Shown here piece by piece: positions 24,639-32,789 of a DNA stretch of 64,000 nt. The position numbers and the translations under genes were made by a program. The notes beneath the pieces were generated by a model. That model worked only from the letters and a program-made list of their open reading frames with translations, made no database searches and was not told the DNA's origin. How positions within the stretch are numbered: the first letter of the stretch is position 1; each line of letters starts with the position of its first letter. This DNA comes from Desulfobulbaceae bacterium. GTDB lineage: Bacteria; Desulfobacterota; Desulfobulbia; Desulfobulbales; SURF-16. The stretch spans positions 1 through 64,000 of the forward strand of contig PKTX01000028.1 in NCBI GenBank assembly GCA_002868945.1, written 5' to 3'.

Positions 24639-25417
24639 GCAGTGATGATGCCATCCTGGCCGTTAATGGCCTGGGCAAGAAATTCGGCGATTTTGCGGCC
24701 GTGCATGACGTCAGCTTCACCATGCGAGCCGGCGCCATCTTCGGCTTCCTCGGTCCAAACGGTGCCGGCAAAACCACCACCATTAAAATGCTGGCCGGTC
24801 TCCTGAAACCGGACAGCGGCACCATCACCATCGGCGGCCACACCATGGCCGCGGCCCCCCTGACCTGCAAGGGTATGACCGGCTACATCCCAGATCGTCC
24901 CTATCTCTACGATAAACTCACCGGCCACGAATTCCTGCAGTTCATGGCCAGTCTGTATGAGCTGCCTGCCGAAAAATTTGCCAGGAGTCAACGCTTCCTG
25001 GAGCTCTTTGATCTGACCCCCTGGCAGCACCATCTGGTGGAGAGTTACTCGCACGGCATGCGGCAAAAGCTGATCATGACCTCCGCCTTTATGCTGGACG
25101 CGCCGCTGCTGGTGGTGGACGAGCCCATGGTCGGCCTGGATCCGAAAAGCGCCCGACTGGTCAAGGAACTCTTCAAGGAACAGGCGGGCCGCGGCCGCGC
25201 CATCTTTCTCTCCACCCACTCCCTGGAGATAGCCGAGGAGCTCTGCGATACCATCGCCATCATTGTCAACGGCCGCCTGCGCTGCCTGGGCACCCTGGAG
25301 GAGCTGCGCCGCCAGGCCAGCCGCAGCGACTCGGACCTGGAGGAGATCTTTCTGGAACTCACCGGCACCTATGAGCTGCAAGAGGTGATTCGGGCCCTGC
25401 GCCGGGAGGAGCCATGA
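24635..25417 (+). CDS. ABC transporter ATP-binding protein
   Basis: 260 residues. Walker A is GPNGAGKTT (about 43-51); the signature is YSHGMRQKL (LSGGQ variant), Walker B LLVVDEPMVGLD, and the H-loop STHS. The short C-terminal extension with an LGTLEEL block is typical of ABC-2-type exporters. It overlaps the transglutaminase gene upstream and the permease downstream by 4 nt each, which indicates a three-gene operon. It should energise the permease encoded next; that permease carries a nonsense codon. Confidence 0.95.
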   Translation: MSSDDAILAVNGLGKKFGDFAAVHDVSFTMRAGAIFGFLGPNGAGKTTTIKMLAGLLKPDSGTITIGGHTMAAAPLTCKGMTGYIPDRPYLYDKLTGHEFLQFMASLYELPAEKFARSQRFLELFDLTPWQHHLVESYSHGMRQKLIMTSAFMLDAPLLVVDEPMVGLDPKSARLVKELFKEQAGRGRAIFLSTHSLEIAEELCDTIAIIVNGRLRCLGTLEELRRQASRSDSDLEEIFLELTGTYELQEVIRALRREEP

Positions 25418-27072
25418 AAGGCGCCCTGCTTCTCCCCTTTCGGCTCGGGACCCGCAACCGTTTCTTTCCCGGCGGCAGCCTGCCGCTCAGGAGTATCGGT
25501 CTGCTCCTGGTGGGCCTGCTCATCTGTCTGGCCCTCTATCTGATCAGCGTCCGGACCATCGGCTATTTTCACGCCCAAAATGAACTGGGCATTATCCTCA
25601 GCCTCAAGCTCCTGCAGATGGCTTGGCTCATGCTCTTTGCCATGCTCATTTTCTCCTGCATGGTCTCCGCCGTATCCGCCCTCTATCTCTCGCAGGACAA
25701 CGAGATCGTCTTTGCGGCACCGGTGGCGCCGACTGACCTCTACTTCATGCGCTATGTGACCACCACCGTCTACACATCGTGGATGATGATGGCCTTTTCC
25801 ATCCCGGTTTTCGGGGCCTATGGTCGGGTCTTTGCGGCCGGACCCTGGTTCTGGCCCCTGCTGCTCTTCTGCGCCGTGGCCATCCCCCTTAGCGCCACCG
25901 GCATCGGCATGCTCCTGACCGTGGCGCTGGTCAACCTCTTTCCGGCCCGTCGCACCAAGGACATTGTTGTCTATCTGTCGCTTTGTTTCGGCATATTCAT
26001 CTATCTGATCTTTCGCATGCTGCAACCGTAACTGCTGGTTGACCCGGAACGCTTCAGCCAATTTATTGACTATCTCGCCGCCATCTCCCGGCCCACCTCC
26101 TCCACCATGCCGCCGGCCTGGGCCGCCACTCTCCTGACCGGTTATCTTATGGACCGCCAGATTGATTGGCTCCTCGTGGCCCTGGTGCTGACAACACCGG
26201 CGGCCCTCTACATTTTCGGCGAATGGGCCATGGAGCGTTGGTTCTTCAGCGGTTTTTCCAAGAGCCAGGAATCCTTCGGCGGCCATCGCCGTTTTTCCAG
26301 GACGGATGCCTATCGGCCCGGGGTCTGGCGCTGGCTCTGTATCAAGGAGAGCAAAACCTTTCTGCGTGACTCCACGGAGTGGTCGCAACTCTTCATGATC
26401 GGTGCCCTGATTGTTGTCTATCTCTACAACTTCACGGTGCTGCCGGTGGATCGGGCCCCGGTGCCCAGCGAGTACATTACCAACATCATCGCCTTTCTCA
26501 ATATCGGCCTGGTCGCCTTCATGGTGAGCTCCCTGGCCGCCCGCTTCATCTATCCCTCCATTGCCGGAGAAGGGGCGGCCTTTTATATTATCGCGGCAGC
26601 CCCCCTGGCGGCACGCTCCTTCTTGCGGGCCAAATTTTTTATCTATATCGTGCCCTTCAGTCTCTTTGCCCTGCTGCTTGTGGTGATTTCCGACCACCTT
26701 CTGCAGGTGCGGGGACCCATGTGGTGGTTTTCGCTGTTCTGCTCACAGCTGCTGACCTGGTGGATTGTCGCCCTGGCCGTCGGCTTCGGCGCCCTGTACG
26801 GCGACTTTAACGCCGAAAACCGGGCTGCGGCCGTGGGAGGAGTGGGGGCCATCCTTTTTTTATTTACGGCCATGGCCATTGTGGTGATAATAATCGGAGC
26901 AGGCAGCTGGCCCATGTACCACCTGACCCGATCATGGCTGCATAGCGGCGTTATCGGCCTCAGGCCCCTTGCCGGCCTGATCGCCTGGGCAGCAACCAGC
27001 CTGCTGGCCGCCTGGCTTTCCGCGCTCTGGCTCTGCAACAGGGGGGCCGGCAAACTATCAGACTACAGCTGA
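25414..27072 (+). pseudogene. ABC-2-type exporter permease interrupted by an in-frame TAA
   Basis: The frame from 25414 runs 205 codons to TAA at 26029-26031 and stays open in the same frame to 27072. Both halves are strongly hydrophobic, about ten helices in all (for example LGLLLVGLLICLALYLI, AGPWFWPLLLFCAVAIPL, YLYNFTVL, AAAVGGVGAILFLFTAMAIVV). The flanks IFRMLQP and LLVDPERF join naturally if TAA is read as Glu (GAA). The second half alone could start at ATG 26107 but has no ribosome site. TAA cannot be Sec or Pyl. It is the membrane partner of the preceding ATPase. The change is either a real loss or a single-base error. Confidence 0.8.
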
Positions 27073-27151
27073 AACGCACCAAGGGCCTGTAGTGCCTGTA
27101 CCGTTTTCCGACAAACCGCCTCTCTTTTTTCCATTAAAAAATTGGATAGTT

Positions 27152-27613
27152 ATGAAGAAAATCATCGTGACACTCTGCTTGGCCATCCTGGCAACAGGCT
27201 GTTCCGGCAAGCAACCGAAACTTGGCATTGTCAAGGGGCAATTACAGCCCTGTCCGCCCACGCCAAACTGTATCAGCTCCCTGAGCGCTGAAGAAAAACA
27301 CGCAACCCAGGCCTTTTATTTTGCCGGTACCAGCACCAACGCCTGGCAGGTTCTGGCCGCCATTATCAAGGATATGCCACGTACCGAGATCATCAGCCAG
27401 ACCGGCACCTATATGCATGTGGAGTTCACCTCGGCCATCTTTCGCTTTGTTGACGATGTCGAGTTTCTTCTCAAACCGCAAGAGGGGAAGATCGAGGTTC
27501 GTTCCGCTTCACGACTGGGCCGTTCCGATTTTGGCGTCAACCGCAAACGTATCCGGAAAATCCGCAAACTCTTTTCCGAACAATGCGCCGTGGCGGTGCG
27601 AGAAATAAAATAG
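27152..27613 (+). CDS. DUF1499-family lipoprotein
   Basis: About 153 residues. A lipoprotein signal (MKKIIVTLCLAILATGC) ends in the lipobox LATGC. The mature part has the DUF1499 pattern: LQPCPPTPNCISS, then VEFTSAIFRFVDDVEF, then VRSASRLGRSDFGVNRKRI. The start at 27152 is set by the signal peptide; an in-frame ATG at 27092 would put 20 polar residues before it. The protein should sit on the periplasmic face of a membrane. Its role is unknown. It follows the exporter operon at 79 bp and precedes a sensor kinase. Confidence 0.9.
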   Translation: MKKIIVTLCLAILATGCSGKQPKLGIVKGQLQPCPPTPNCISSLSAEEKHATQAFYFAGTSTNAWQVLAAIIKDMPRTEIISQTGTYMHVEFTSAIFRFVDDVEFLLKPQEGKIEVRSASRLGRSDFGVNRKRIRKIRKLFSEQCAVAVREIK

Positions 27614-27654
27614 AGGCCCGGAATCAAATCTTTTGACGGCGCAAGGTGTCTCCC

Positions 27655-29943
27655 ATGAAGATAGAGCTCAAACTACTGGCAGCCTTTACGACCATCATCG
27701 CCCTCCTGGTTGCCGGCAGCCTCCTCTCCATTGAAATGAGCAAGAGATCGTTACGGACGGCCATCGGCGAGGATCACGCCTTGCAGGCCGAACAGCTTCT
27801 CAGCAATATTGACAGGGAAATCTACTACAGACTCGAAACCATTATCAGCTACGGCAGGGACGTGCTGCTTCGCGACACCGTGAACCGATCCAATCAGGTT
27901 CTGGCGGAAATGACCCCGGCCGAACGCCGGGCCTGGCTCAAACGCCGGCAGCAGGCCTGGCGGGCCGCACCGGCTGAATCAACCTCCCCCCTGATAGACG
28001 ATGTCCTGCAGTCGCCGCTTGCCGAAGAGCTTCGCGAAAAAAAGGAATTCTACCAGCATGACTGGTTGCGCCAGCCCCTCTATCCTGAACTGCTTGTCAC
28101 CAACAGCTATGGCGCCCTGGTCGCCGCCACCAAGAGAACCGACGACTATCTGCTCACCGACACGGCATGGTATCAAAAGGCCATGCCGGGCCAGGACTTT
28201 TGGCTCGGCAACATGGTCTACGACGAGCAGCGCCGGATCTACATCTGTGACATAGTCGTCAAGATCTATGACGAAGATCAACAGGTTGCCGGTCTCTTCA
28301 AGGCGGTGCTCAATCTGGAAACCATAGAACCCCTGCTGCATGAGGTTGTCGAGCAACACGCCGACCCAAAGGGCGGCAGACATTGCGATCAGCTTCATGT
28401 AACGCTGTTGACCTCTGATCACCGGGTCATTTATGCCTGCAGGCCAGACTACAACAGCAATGACGATCTCTCCTCCCATGCCCTGCTACGTGACATGAAG
28501 CCGGAGATAAGGGCCGCGTTCTTCACGGCGGAGGCCGACACAAAGATGGACCAGAAAAATCTGGTGGCCTATGCCAACTCTTCAGGGTACCAAAGCTATA
28601 AAGGCCTGGGCTGGCTGCTTATCATGGAGGTCGACACCAAGACCTCTTTTGCGCCCATCACCACCTTTGCCAGACGGATGTGGTTCTTTGCCGGCTTCAT
28701 GACGGTGGTCGCCCTGCTGCTCACCTGGTTCTTCTCCCGTTTCTTTGCCGGCACGGTACAGCAACTGGCGGCGACAACCACGAATCTCAAACAACGGATC
28801 AACGAGCTCCATTGCCTCTATGGCATCTCCAAACTCGTGGAGAAAAACAAGGATGATATCGACAAAATCGCCCAAGGCACGGCAGACCTGATCCCGGCAG
28901 CCTGGCACTATCCGGAGATCACCTGCGCCCGCATCAAAATCAACGGCTCGACATATCAGAGCACCCCCTTTGCCGAAACAGCCTGGCTCCTGAGCCGGGA
29001 GATAACCAGCAGTGAAACCAGGCTCGGCTCGGTGGAGGTCTATCTCCTGGAGGAAAAACCATCCCTTGACGAAGGCCCCTTTCTCAAGGAGGAACGTGAA
29101 CTGCTCAATGCCATTGCCGAGCGCCTGGGCCACCTGATTAAATGGCACAGGGCAAGGCAGGAAAAAGAGCAAATGCGCGCCTTTGTCTTTCAGCAGGAAA
29201 AACTGGCCTCAGTGGGCCAGCTGGCCGCCGGTGTGGCCCATGAGATAAACAACCCGGTTGGTTTCATTTCAAGCAACCTATCGACCCTGCACAAATATAT
29301 AGGCAAAATCACAACGTACCTTGCCGCCGCAGATTCAGGCCAATCAAGCGAAGAACTGCGGCAACTGCGCAAGAAACTGAAAATCGATTTTATTTTTACG
29401 GACATCCGCGATCTGATCAACGAATCCCTGGAGGGCACGGAAAGGGTTCGGGAAATCGTCCAGAACCTGAAAAGCTTCTCCCGGGCCGAAGAACAGACCT
29501 TTGTGCGGGCCGACATTAACGAATGTCTGGAAAAGACCCTCAAGGTCATCTGGAACGAGCTCAAGTACAAGGCGACGATCATCAAGGAGTATGGCCGGCT
29601 GCCATCGGTAAAGTGTTATCCGCAGCAGCTCAACCAGGTCTTCATGAACCTGTTGATCAATGCCGTCCAGGCCATTGACACAAAGGGTGAAATCACCATT
29701 CAAACCTGGCAGGAGGATAAGGAAATCCACGTGGCTATTTCCGACACCGGTCAAGGCATTGCCCCGCAGAATCTGAGCCAGCTCTTTGAACCCTTTTACA
29801 CCACCAAAGAGGCGGGCAAGGGCACCGGTCTCGGCCTCAGTATCGCCCACGATATTATCCGACAACACAAGGGCCGCATCGATGTGATCAGCCGACCGGG
29901 CAAAGGCTCCACCTTTACCGTGATCATCCCCGACGCCGAGTGA
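27655..29943 (+). CDS. Sensor histidine kinase with extracellular Cache-type domain
   Basis: About 762 residues. TM1 (LLAAFTTIIALLVAGSLLSI) and TM2 (WFFAGFMTVVALLLTWFF, about 345-365) enclose a periplasmic domain of about 310 residues with dCache features (YWQK-like AWYQKAMPGQDFWLGN). A cytoplasmic linker of about 160 residues precedes the kinase core. The phosphoacceptor is H529 in VAHEINNPVGF; the N box is NQVFMNLLINAVQA, then DTGQGI, FYTTK and GTGLGLSIAH. No response regulator is adjacent, so it is an orphan. The ATG at 27655 with AAGGTG upstream is preferred over a GTG three codons before. Confidence 0.92.
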   Translation: MKIELKLLAAFTTIIALLVAGSLLSIEMSKRSLRTAIGEDHALQAEQLLSNIDREIYYRLETIISYGRDVLLRDTVNRSNQVLAEMTPAERRAWLKRRQQAWRAAPAESTSPLIDDVLQSPLAEELREKKEFYQHDWLRQPLYPELLVTNSYGALVAATKRTDDYLLTDTAWYQKAMPGQDFWLGNMVYDEQRRIYICDIVVKIYDEDQQVAGLFKAVLNLETIEPLLHEVVEQHADPKGGRHCDQLHVTLLTSDHRVIYACRPDYNSNDDLSSHALLRDMKPEIRAAFFTAEADTKMDQKNLVAYANSSGYQSYKGLGWLLIMEVDTKTSFAPITTFARRMWFFAGFMTVVALLLTWFFSRFFAGTVQQLAATTTNLKQRINELHCLYGISKLVEKNKDDIDKIAQGTADLIPAAWHYPEITCARIKINGSTYQSTPFAETAWLLSREITSSETRLGSVEVYLLEEKPSLDEGPFLKEERELLNAIAERLGHLIKWHRARQEKEQMRAFVFQQEKLASVGQLAAGVAHEINNPVGFISSNLSTLHKYIGKITTYLAAADSGQSSEELRQLRKKLKIDFIFTDIRDLINESLEGTERVREIVQNLKSFSRAEEQTFVRADINECLEKTLKVIWNELKYKATIIKEYGRLPSVKCYPQQLNQVFMNLLINAVQAIDTKGEITIQTWQEDKEIHVAISDTGQGIAPQNLSQLFEPFYTTKEAGKGTGLGLSIAHDIIRQHKGRIDVISRPGKGSTFTVIIPDAE

Positions 29944-29963
29944 TCGACGACAAGGGGCAGGCC

Positions 29964-30746
29964 TCAGGGCGCCTCATAGCGGATCATCTCCGCCGTGAAG
30001 CTGCCGACAATAACCTTGCTCTGGACCTTGACGGGGATGCGGCGCCGGTCAGCGCTCATCCAGATGAAGAGATTGGCGTCCCTGCTCTTTTTAAAGACAC
30101 CGCTTAAGTCTTTAATGTCGGGCTCCAGCAGAAAGGTGTCATACTCTTTATCGTAAATGAGCAGCGTCTCTCTGCCCCTGTTTGTCACCCGGCCCATCTT
30201 CCATTTCTTGCCGTCCGATACCGGCCGTTCCAAAAACTCGTAAGCGGCCGGATCAAACAGACGGCAAAAATAGATCACGGAAAAGGGGTCAAAACAGCCC
30301 GGCGGCACGGCAAGGGGGGCCCGCGGTCTCTTTTTTTGATTATGGTACTGACTCGTCTGTTGTTCGGGATCAAAATGGACCACAATATGTCGCCTGGAAG
30401 AGCCCTCCCTTTGTTTTTTACGATACCGGAGGGAATGATTCAGTCTGAGATCCGTAAACCCGTCAAAGGAGCTGCGCACCTTATAAACGGTGTCAATGAA
30501 ACCATTACTACGGATGGTCATGCGAAAGTGACGGGCCGGCAGACCATTGATACTGGTAAGGGGCAGCACCTCGAGCACCACCCGGCCGGCTGGAATCACC
30601 CCCCATTTCAGCTGATAGGTGATTTTTTCACCCACCTGAAAGGGTAGCGCTTCCAGGGCGTGACAGCGATCTGCAGCACCAGAGCTGAACAGGGCAACCA
30701 GCAGGAGAGCCAGGAGCGCTGCCGGTCTGCGCAACGCCACGGCCAT
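29964..30746 (-). CDS. DUF3108-family exported protein
   Basis: 260 residues. A signal peptide (ALLALLLVALFSSGAADRCHA) is followed by a DUF3108 beta-rich domain: FQVGEKITYQLKWGVIPAG, then FRMTIRSNGFIDTVYKV, DPFSVIYFCR and WMSADRRRIPVKV. Such proteins are periplasmic or outer-membrane-associated; function unknown. It is convergent with the histidine kinase (20-bp gap) and starts immediately next to the end of the frameshifted lipoprotein gene upstream (stop at 30747), so the two belong to one transcript. Confidence 0.88.
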   Translation of the reverse strand: MAVALRRPAALLALLLVALFSSGAADRCHALEALPFQVGEKITYQLKWGVIPAGRVVLEVLPLTSINGLPARHFRMTIRSNGFIDTVYKVRSSFDGFTDLRLNHSLRYRKKQREGSSRRHIVVHFDPEQQTSQYHNQKKRPRAPLAVPPGCFDPFSVIYFCRLFDPAAYEFLERPVSDGKKWKMGRVTNRGRETLLIYDKEYDTFLLEPDIKDLSGVFKKSRDANLFIWMSADRRRIPVKVQSKVIVGSFTAEMIRYEAP

Positions 30747-31339
30747 CTAAAACACAGCCTTGGCCGCGCCCACCACGGCTGGTCCGGCGTCCTGCAGGGG
30801 CCCCAGGGGTTTCTTCTGAAGCGAGGTCTCATTGACATTGGGCTTGCCGCCCCACAGCTTATAGACCACACAACCATCATTGACCACAAAGAGAGATTGG
30901 AAATACCAACCGCTCCGGTAGGTCTTACGCTTAAAACCGAAAAGGTCGAGAAAGACATTGCCGCGCCGTTCCGAGTTAAAGACCTCCACCCTCATCTCAT
31001 AGGCATGGCAATCATGGCGGGCCTCGATACACCTGCGAATACTCGGGTCAAGCTCCTCCTTTTTTATGGCGGGATTGGGCATGAAGCGCCCCATAATGTC
31101 GAGATAGGTGAGGATCTCCATGTTGGCGGTGCGAAAAAGGGATCAAACCCCAGATCCTGCAATTTCCGCATATCCGCCTCCTCCACAACGACCCTGTCAA
31201 AGGCGCTCTTGGCCTCTGCAAAGGAATTCCAGGGCGAACGCACCTCATCCTTGGTGGTGGGCAGCAGGGAGACGCCACAACCACTGAGCATCATAAGCAG
31301 CAAGCCAACCAGCAGGGGGGATATCATTCTACTCATCAA
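30747..31339 (-). pseudogene. Lipoprotein gene split by a one-base frameshift
   Basis: The first part (31339 downward) encodes a lipoprotein signal (LLVGLLLMMLSGC) and KSAFDRVVVEEADMRKLQDLGFDPFF. The second frame continues with NMEILTYLDIMGRFMPNP, CIEARHDCHAYEMRV and FKRKTYRSGWYFQ. Adding one T to the T5 run (A5 at 31134-31138 on the plus strand) yields an unbroken phrase, GFDPFFRTANMEILTY. The intact product would be about 197 residues, a lipoprotein that I know only as a conserved proteobacterial family of unknown role. The break in a homopolymer could be a sequencing error. Confidence 0.7.
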
Positions 31340-31439
31340 GCAACACCCGTGATTTCAAAAATAATTTGTTGATACGTCTCGGCAAGACGCAAAAATAATG
31401 TTCCTCCTCGCCATCTGTTCTCAGTATATACCAACTTAT

Positions 31440-31731
31440 GGATATCTTGAATAATTAGATATTGCGGAGTCTCGCTGGCTCGCTTACCTGTTCGAAATCA
31501 AGGATCTGCGAGAAAAATAAGCGCGCCCTGCAAGAGGTAAGGGAGCCTGCGACACTCCGGGTACCTTTGGGGTGCAGGCATATATGCGATATCGGCGTCT
31601 CCCCTTCGTTTCGCTTACTCCGAGCATTATTTTTTGAGCATGACGCCGAGATCGGGCCGGCAAACGAGTTTACGAGACTCCGAGAGGGCCATTTCCGGAC
31701 AGGCACGAAATAGCAATTATTGAGGATAACG
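31440..31731. mobile_element. Composite MITE-like element, about 292 bp
   Basis: The left end GGATATCTTGAATAATTAG is canonical; the right end (TAGCAATTATTGAGGATAAC) is degenerate. Inside, a type-II end (complement of CCTGTCCGGAAATGGCC) lies at 31687-31703, the same end seen at 18184, and the body between is shared with that element. No clear target duplication. Small open frames on both strands are not genes. The rest of the 619-bp gap holds the Fur/PerR-type box at 31837. Confidence 0.65.
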
Positions 31732-31836
31732 TATCATCATCTCCTGAAATGTATCCCTCCCGGTTGGCCGCACCAGCAGGTGAGCCGCCATTTTCACAGA
31801 AAACGGCTTGACTCTCAACCATTCGACACTAGCTTA

Positions 31837-31851
31837 TAAGAATAATTACTA
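31837..31851 (+). promoter_or_regulatory. Fur/PerR-type box upstream of the MoxR-VWA operon
   Basis: TAAGAATAATTACTA differs in one central base from the box upstream of katG (TAAGAATTATTACTA at 44121). It lies 108 bases before the start of the MoxR gene and near a TTGACT at 31808-31813 that could be a -35 element. Confidence 0.6.
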
Positions 31852-31958
31852 ATTTGTCGACCAAAAATCGTCTGCTGCGGAATAAAGCGCTTGAGAAAAA
31901 AGACTCGATTCGTAGAGAGACGGTCTGAAAAACCACCAGACACTCAGGGTCAGGAACC

Positions 31959-32765
31959 ATGTCCAGCCAGAAAATCGAAGAGCATTTTATTACCACGGAG
32001 CCCTATTACCGGGAGCAGGGCAACGAGCTGACCATTGCCCTGGCCGCCTTTCAGCACAAGATCCCGTTGCTGCTCAAAGGACCCACCGGCAGCGGCAAGA
32101 GCAGGTTCATGCAGTACCTGGCCTGGAAACTGGGGCGGCCGCTGGTGACGGTCTCCTGCCACGACGACCTTTCCACCAGCGACCTGGTGGGCCGCTACCT
32201 GATTCGCGGCGGCGAGACAGTGTGGCTGGACGGCCCCCTGACCCTGGCCGTACGGCACGGCGGTATCTGCTATCTGGACGAGATTGTCGAGGCCAGGAAG
32301 GACACCACCGTGGTCATCCATCCCCTGGCAGACGACCGCCGCGAGCTGCCCATTGAAAAGAAGGGCGAGATATTAAGCGCCCCGGACGAATTCATGCTGG
32401 CCCTGTCTTACAACCCCGGCTACCAGTCGGTGATCAAGGATCTCAAGCCCTCCACCCGCCAGCGTTTTATCGCCCTGGAGCTTGGCTATCCGGCCCCTGA
32501 TATCGAGGCGGAGATCGTCAGTCACGAGGCCGGGGTAAGCGCTGAGGAGGCCGAGCGGTTGGTGCGGCTGGCTGAGATGACCCGCGGCCTGGAGGATGCC
32601 GGCCTGCCCGAAGGCGCCAGCACCAGGCTGCTCATCCATGCCGGCACCCTGATGGCAAGCGGCATCCCGCCCCGCCAGGCCTGCAAGGTGACGATCAGCG
32701 AGACCTTAAGCGACGACCATGAGCTGGTGGCAGCCGTTGATGAGATGATCAGTTCCCTCTACTAA
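31959..32765 (+). CDS. MoxR-type AAA+ ATPase, CbbQ/NirQ/NorQ family
   Basis: 268 residues. Walker A is LLKGPTGSGKSRFM (about 38-51), Walker B GGICYLDEI, sensor 1 LSYNPGYQS; the C-terminus has the CbbQ_C region (GASTRLLIHAGTLMASGIPPRQAC). CbbQ/NorQ proteins work with a VWA partner to activate metalloenzymes (Rubisco, NO reductase). The partner is encoded 24 bp downstream. Neither Rubisco nor nor genes are in view. AGGA precedes the ATG. A Fur/PerR-type box lies upstream, which suggests control with the peroxide-defence genes. Confidence 0.93.
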   Translation: MSSQKIEEHFITTEPYYREQGNELTIALAAFQHKIPLLLKGPTGSGKSRFMQYLAWKLGRPLVTVSCHDDLSTSDLVGRYLIRGGETVWLDGPLTLAVRHGGICYLDEIVEARKDTTVVIHPLADDRRELPIEKKGEILSAPDEFMLALSYNPGYQSVIKDLKPSTRQRFIALELGYPAPDIEAEIVSHEAGVSAEEAERLVRLAEMTRGLEDAGLPEGASTRLLIHAGTLMASGIPPRQACKVTISETLSDDHELVAAVDEMISSLY

Positions 32766-32789
32766 CCAACATGGCAGAAGCAGGCTGCC

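Noticed and set aside
26029-26031. TAA in the permease as a recoded codon
   Set aside because: Known recoding in such bacteria uses UGA (Sec) or UAG (Pyl). No hairpin follows, and a one-base change to Glu explains it better.
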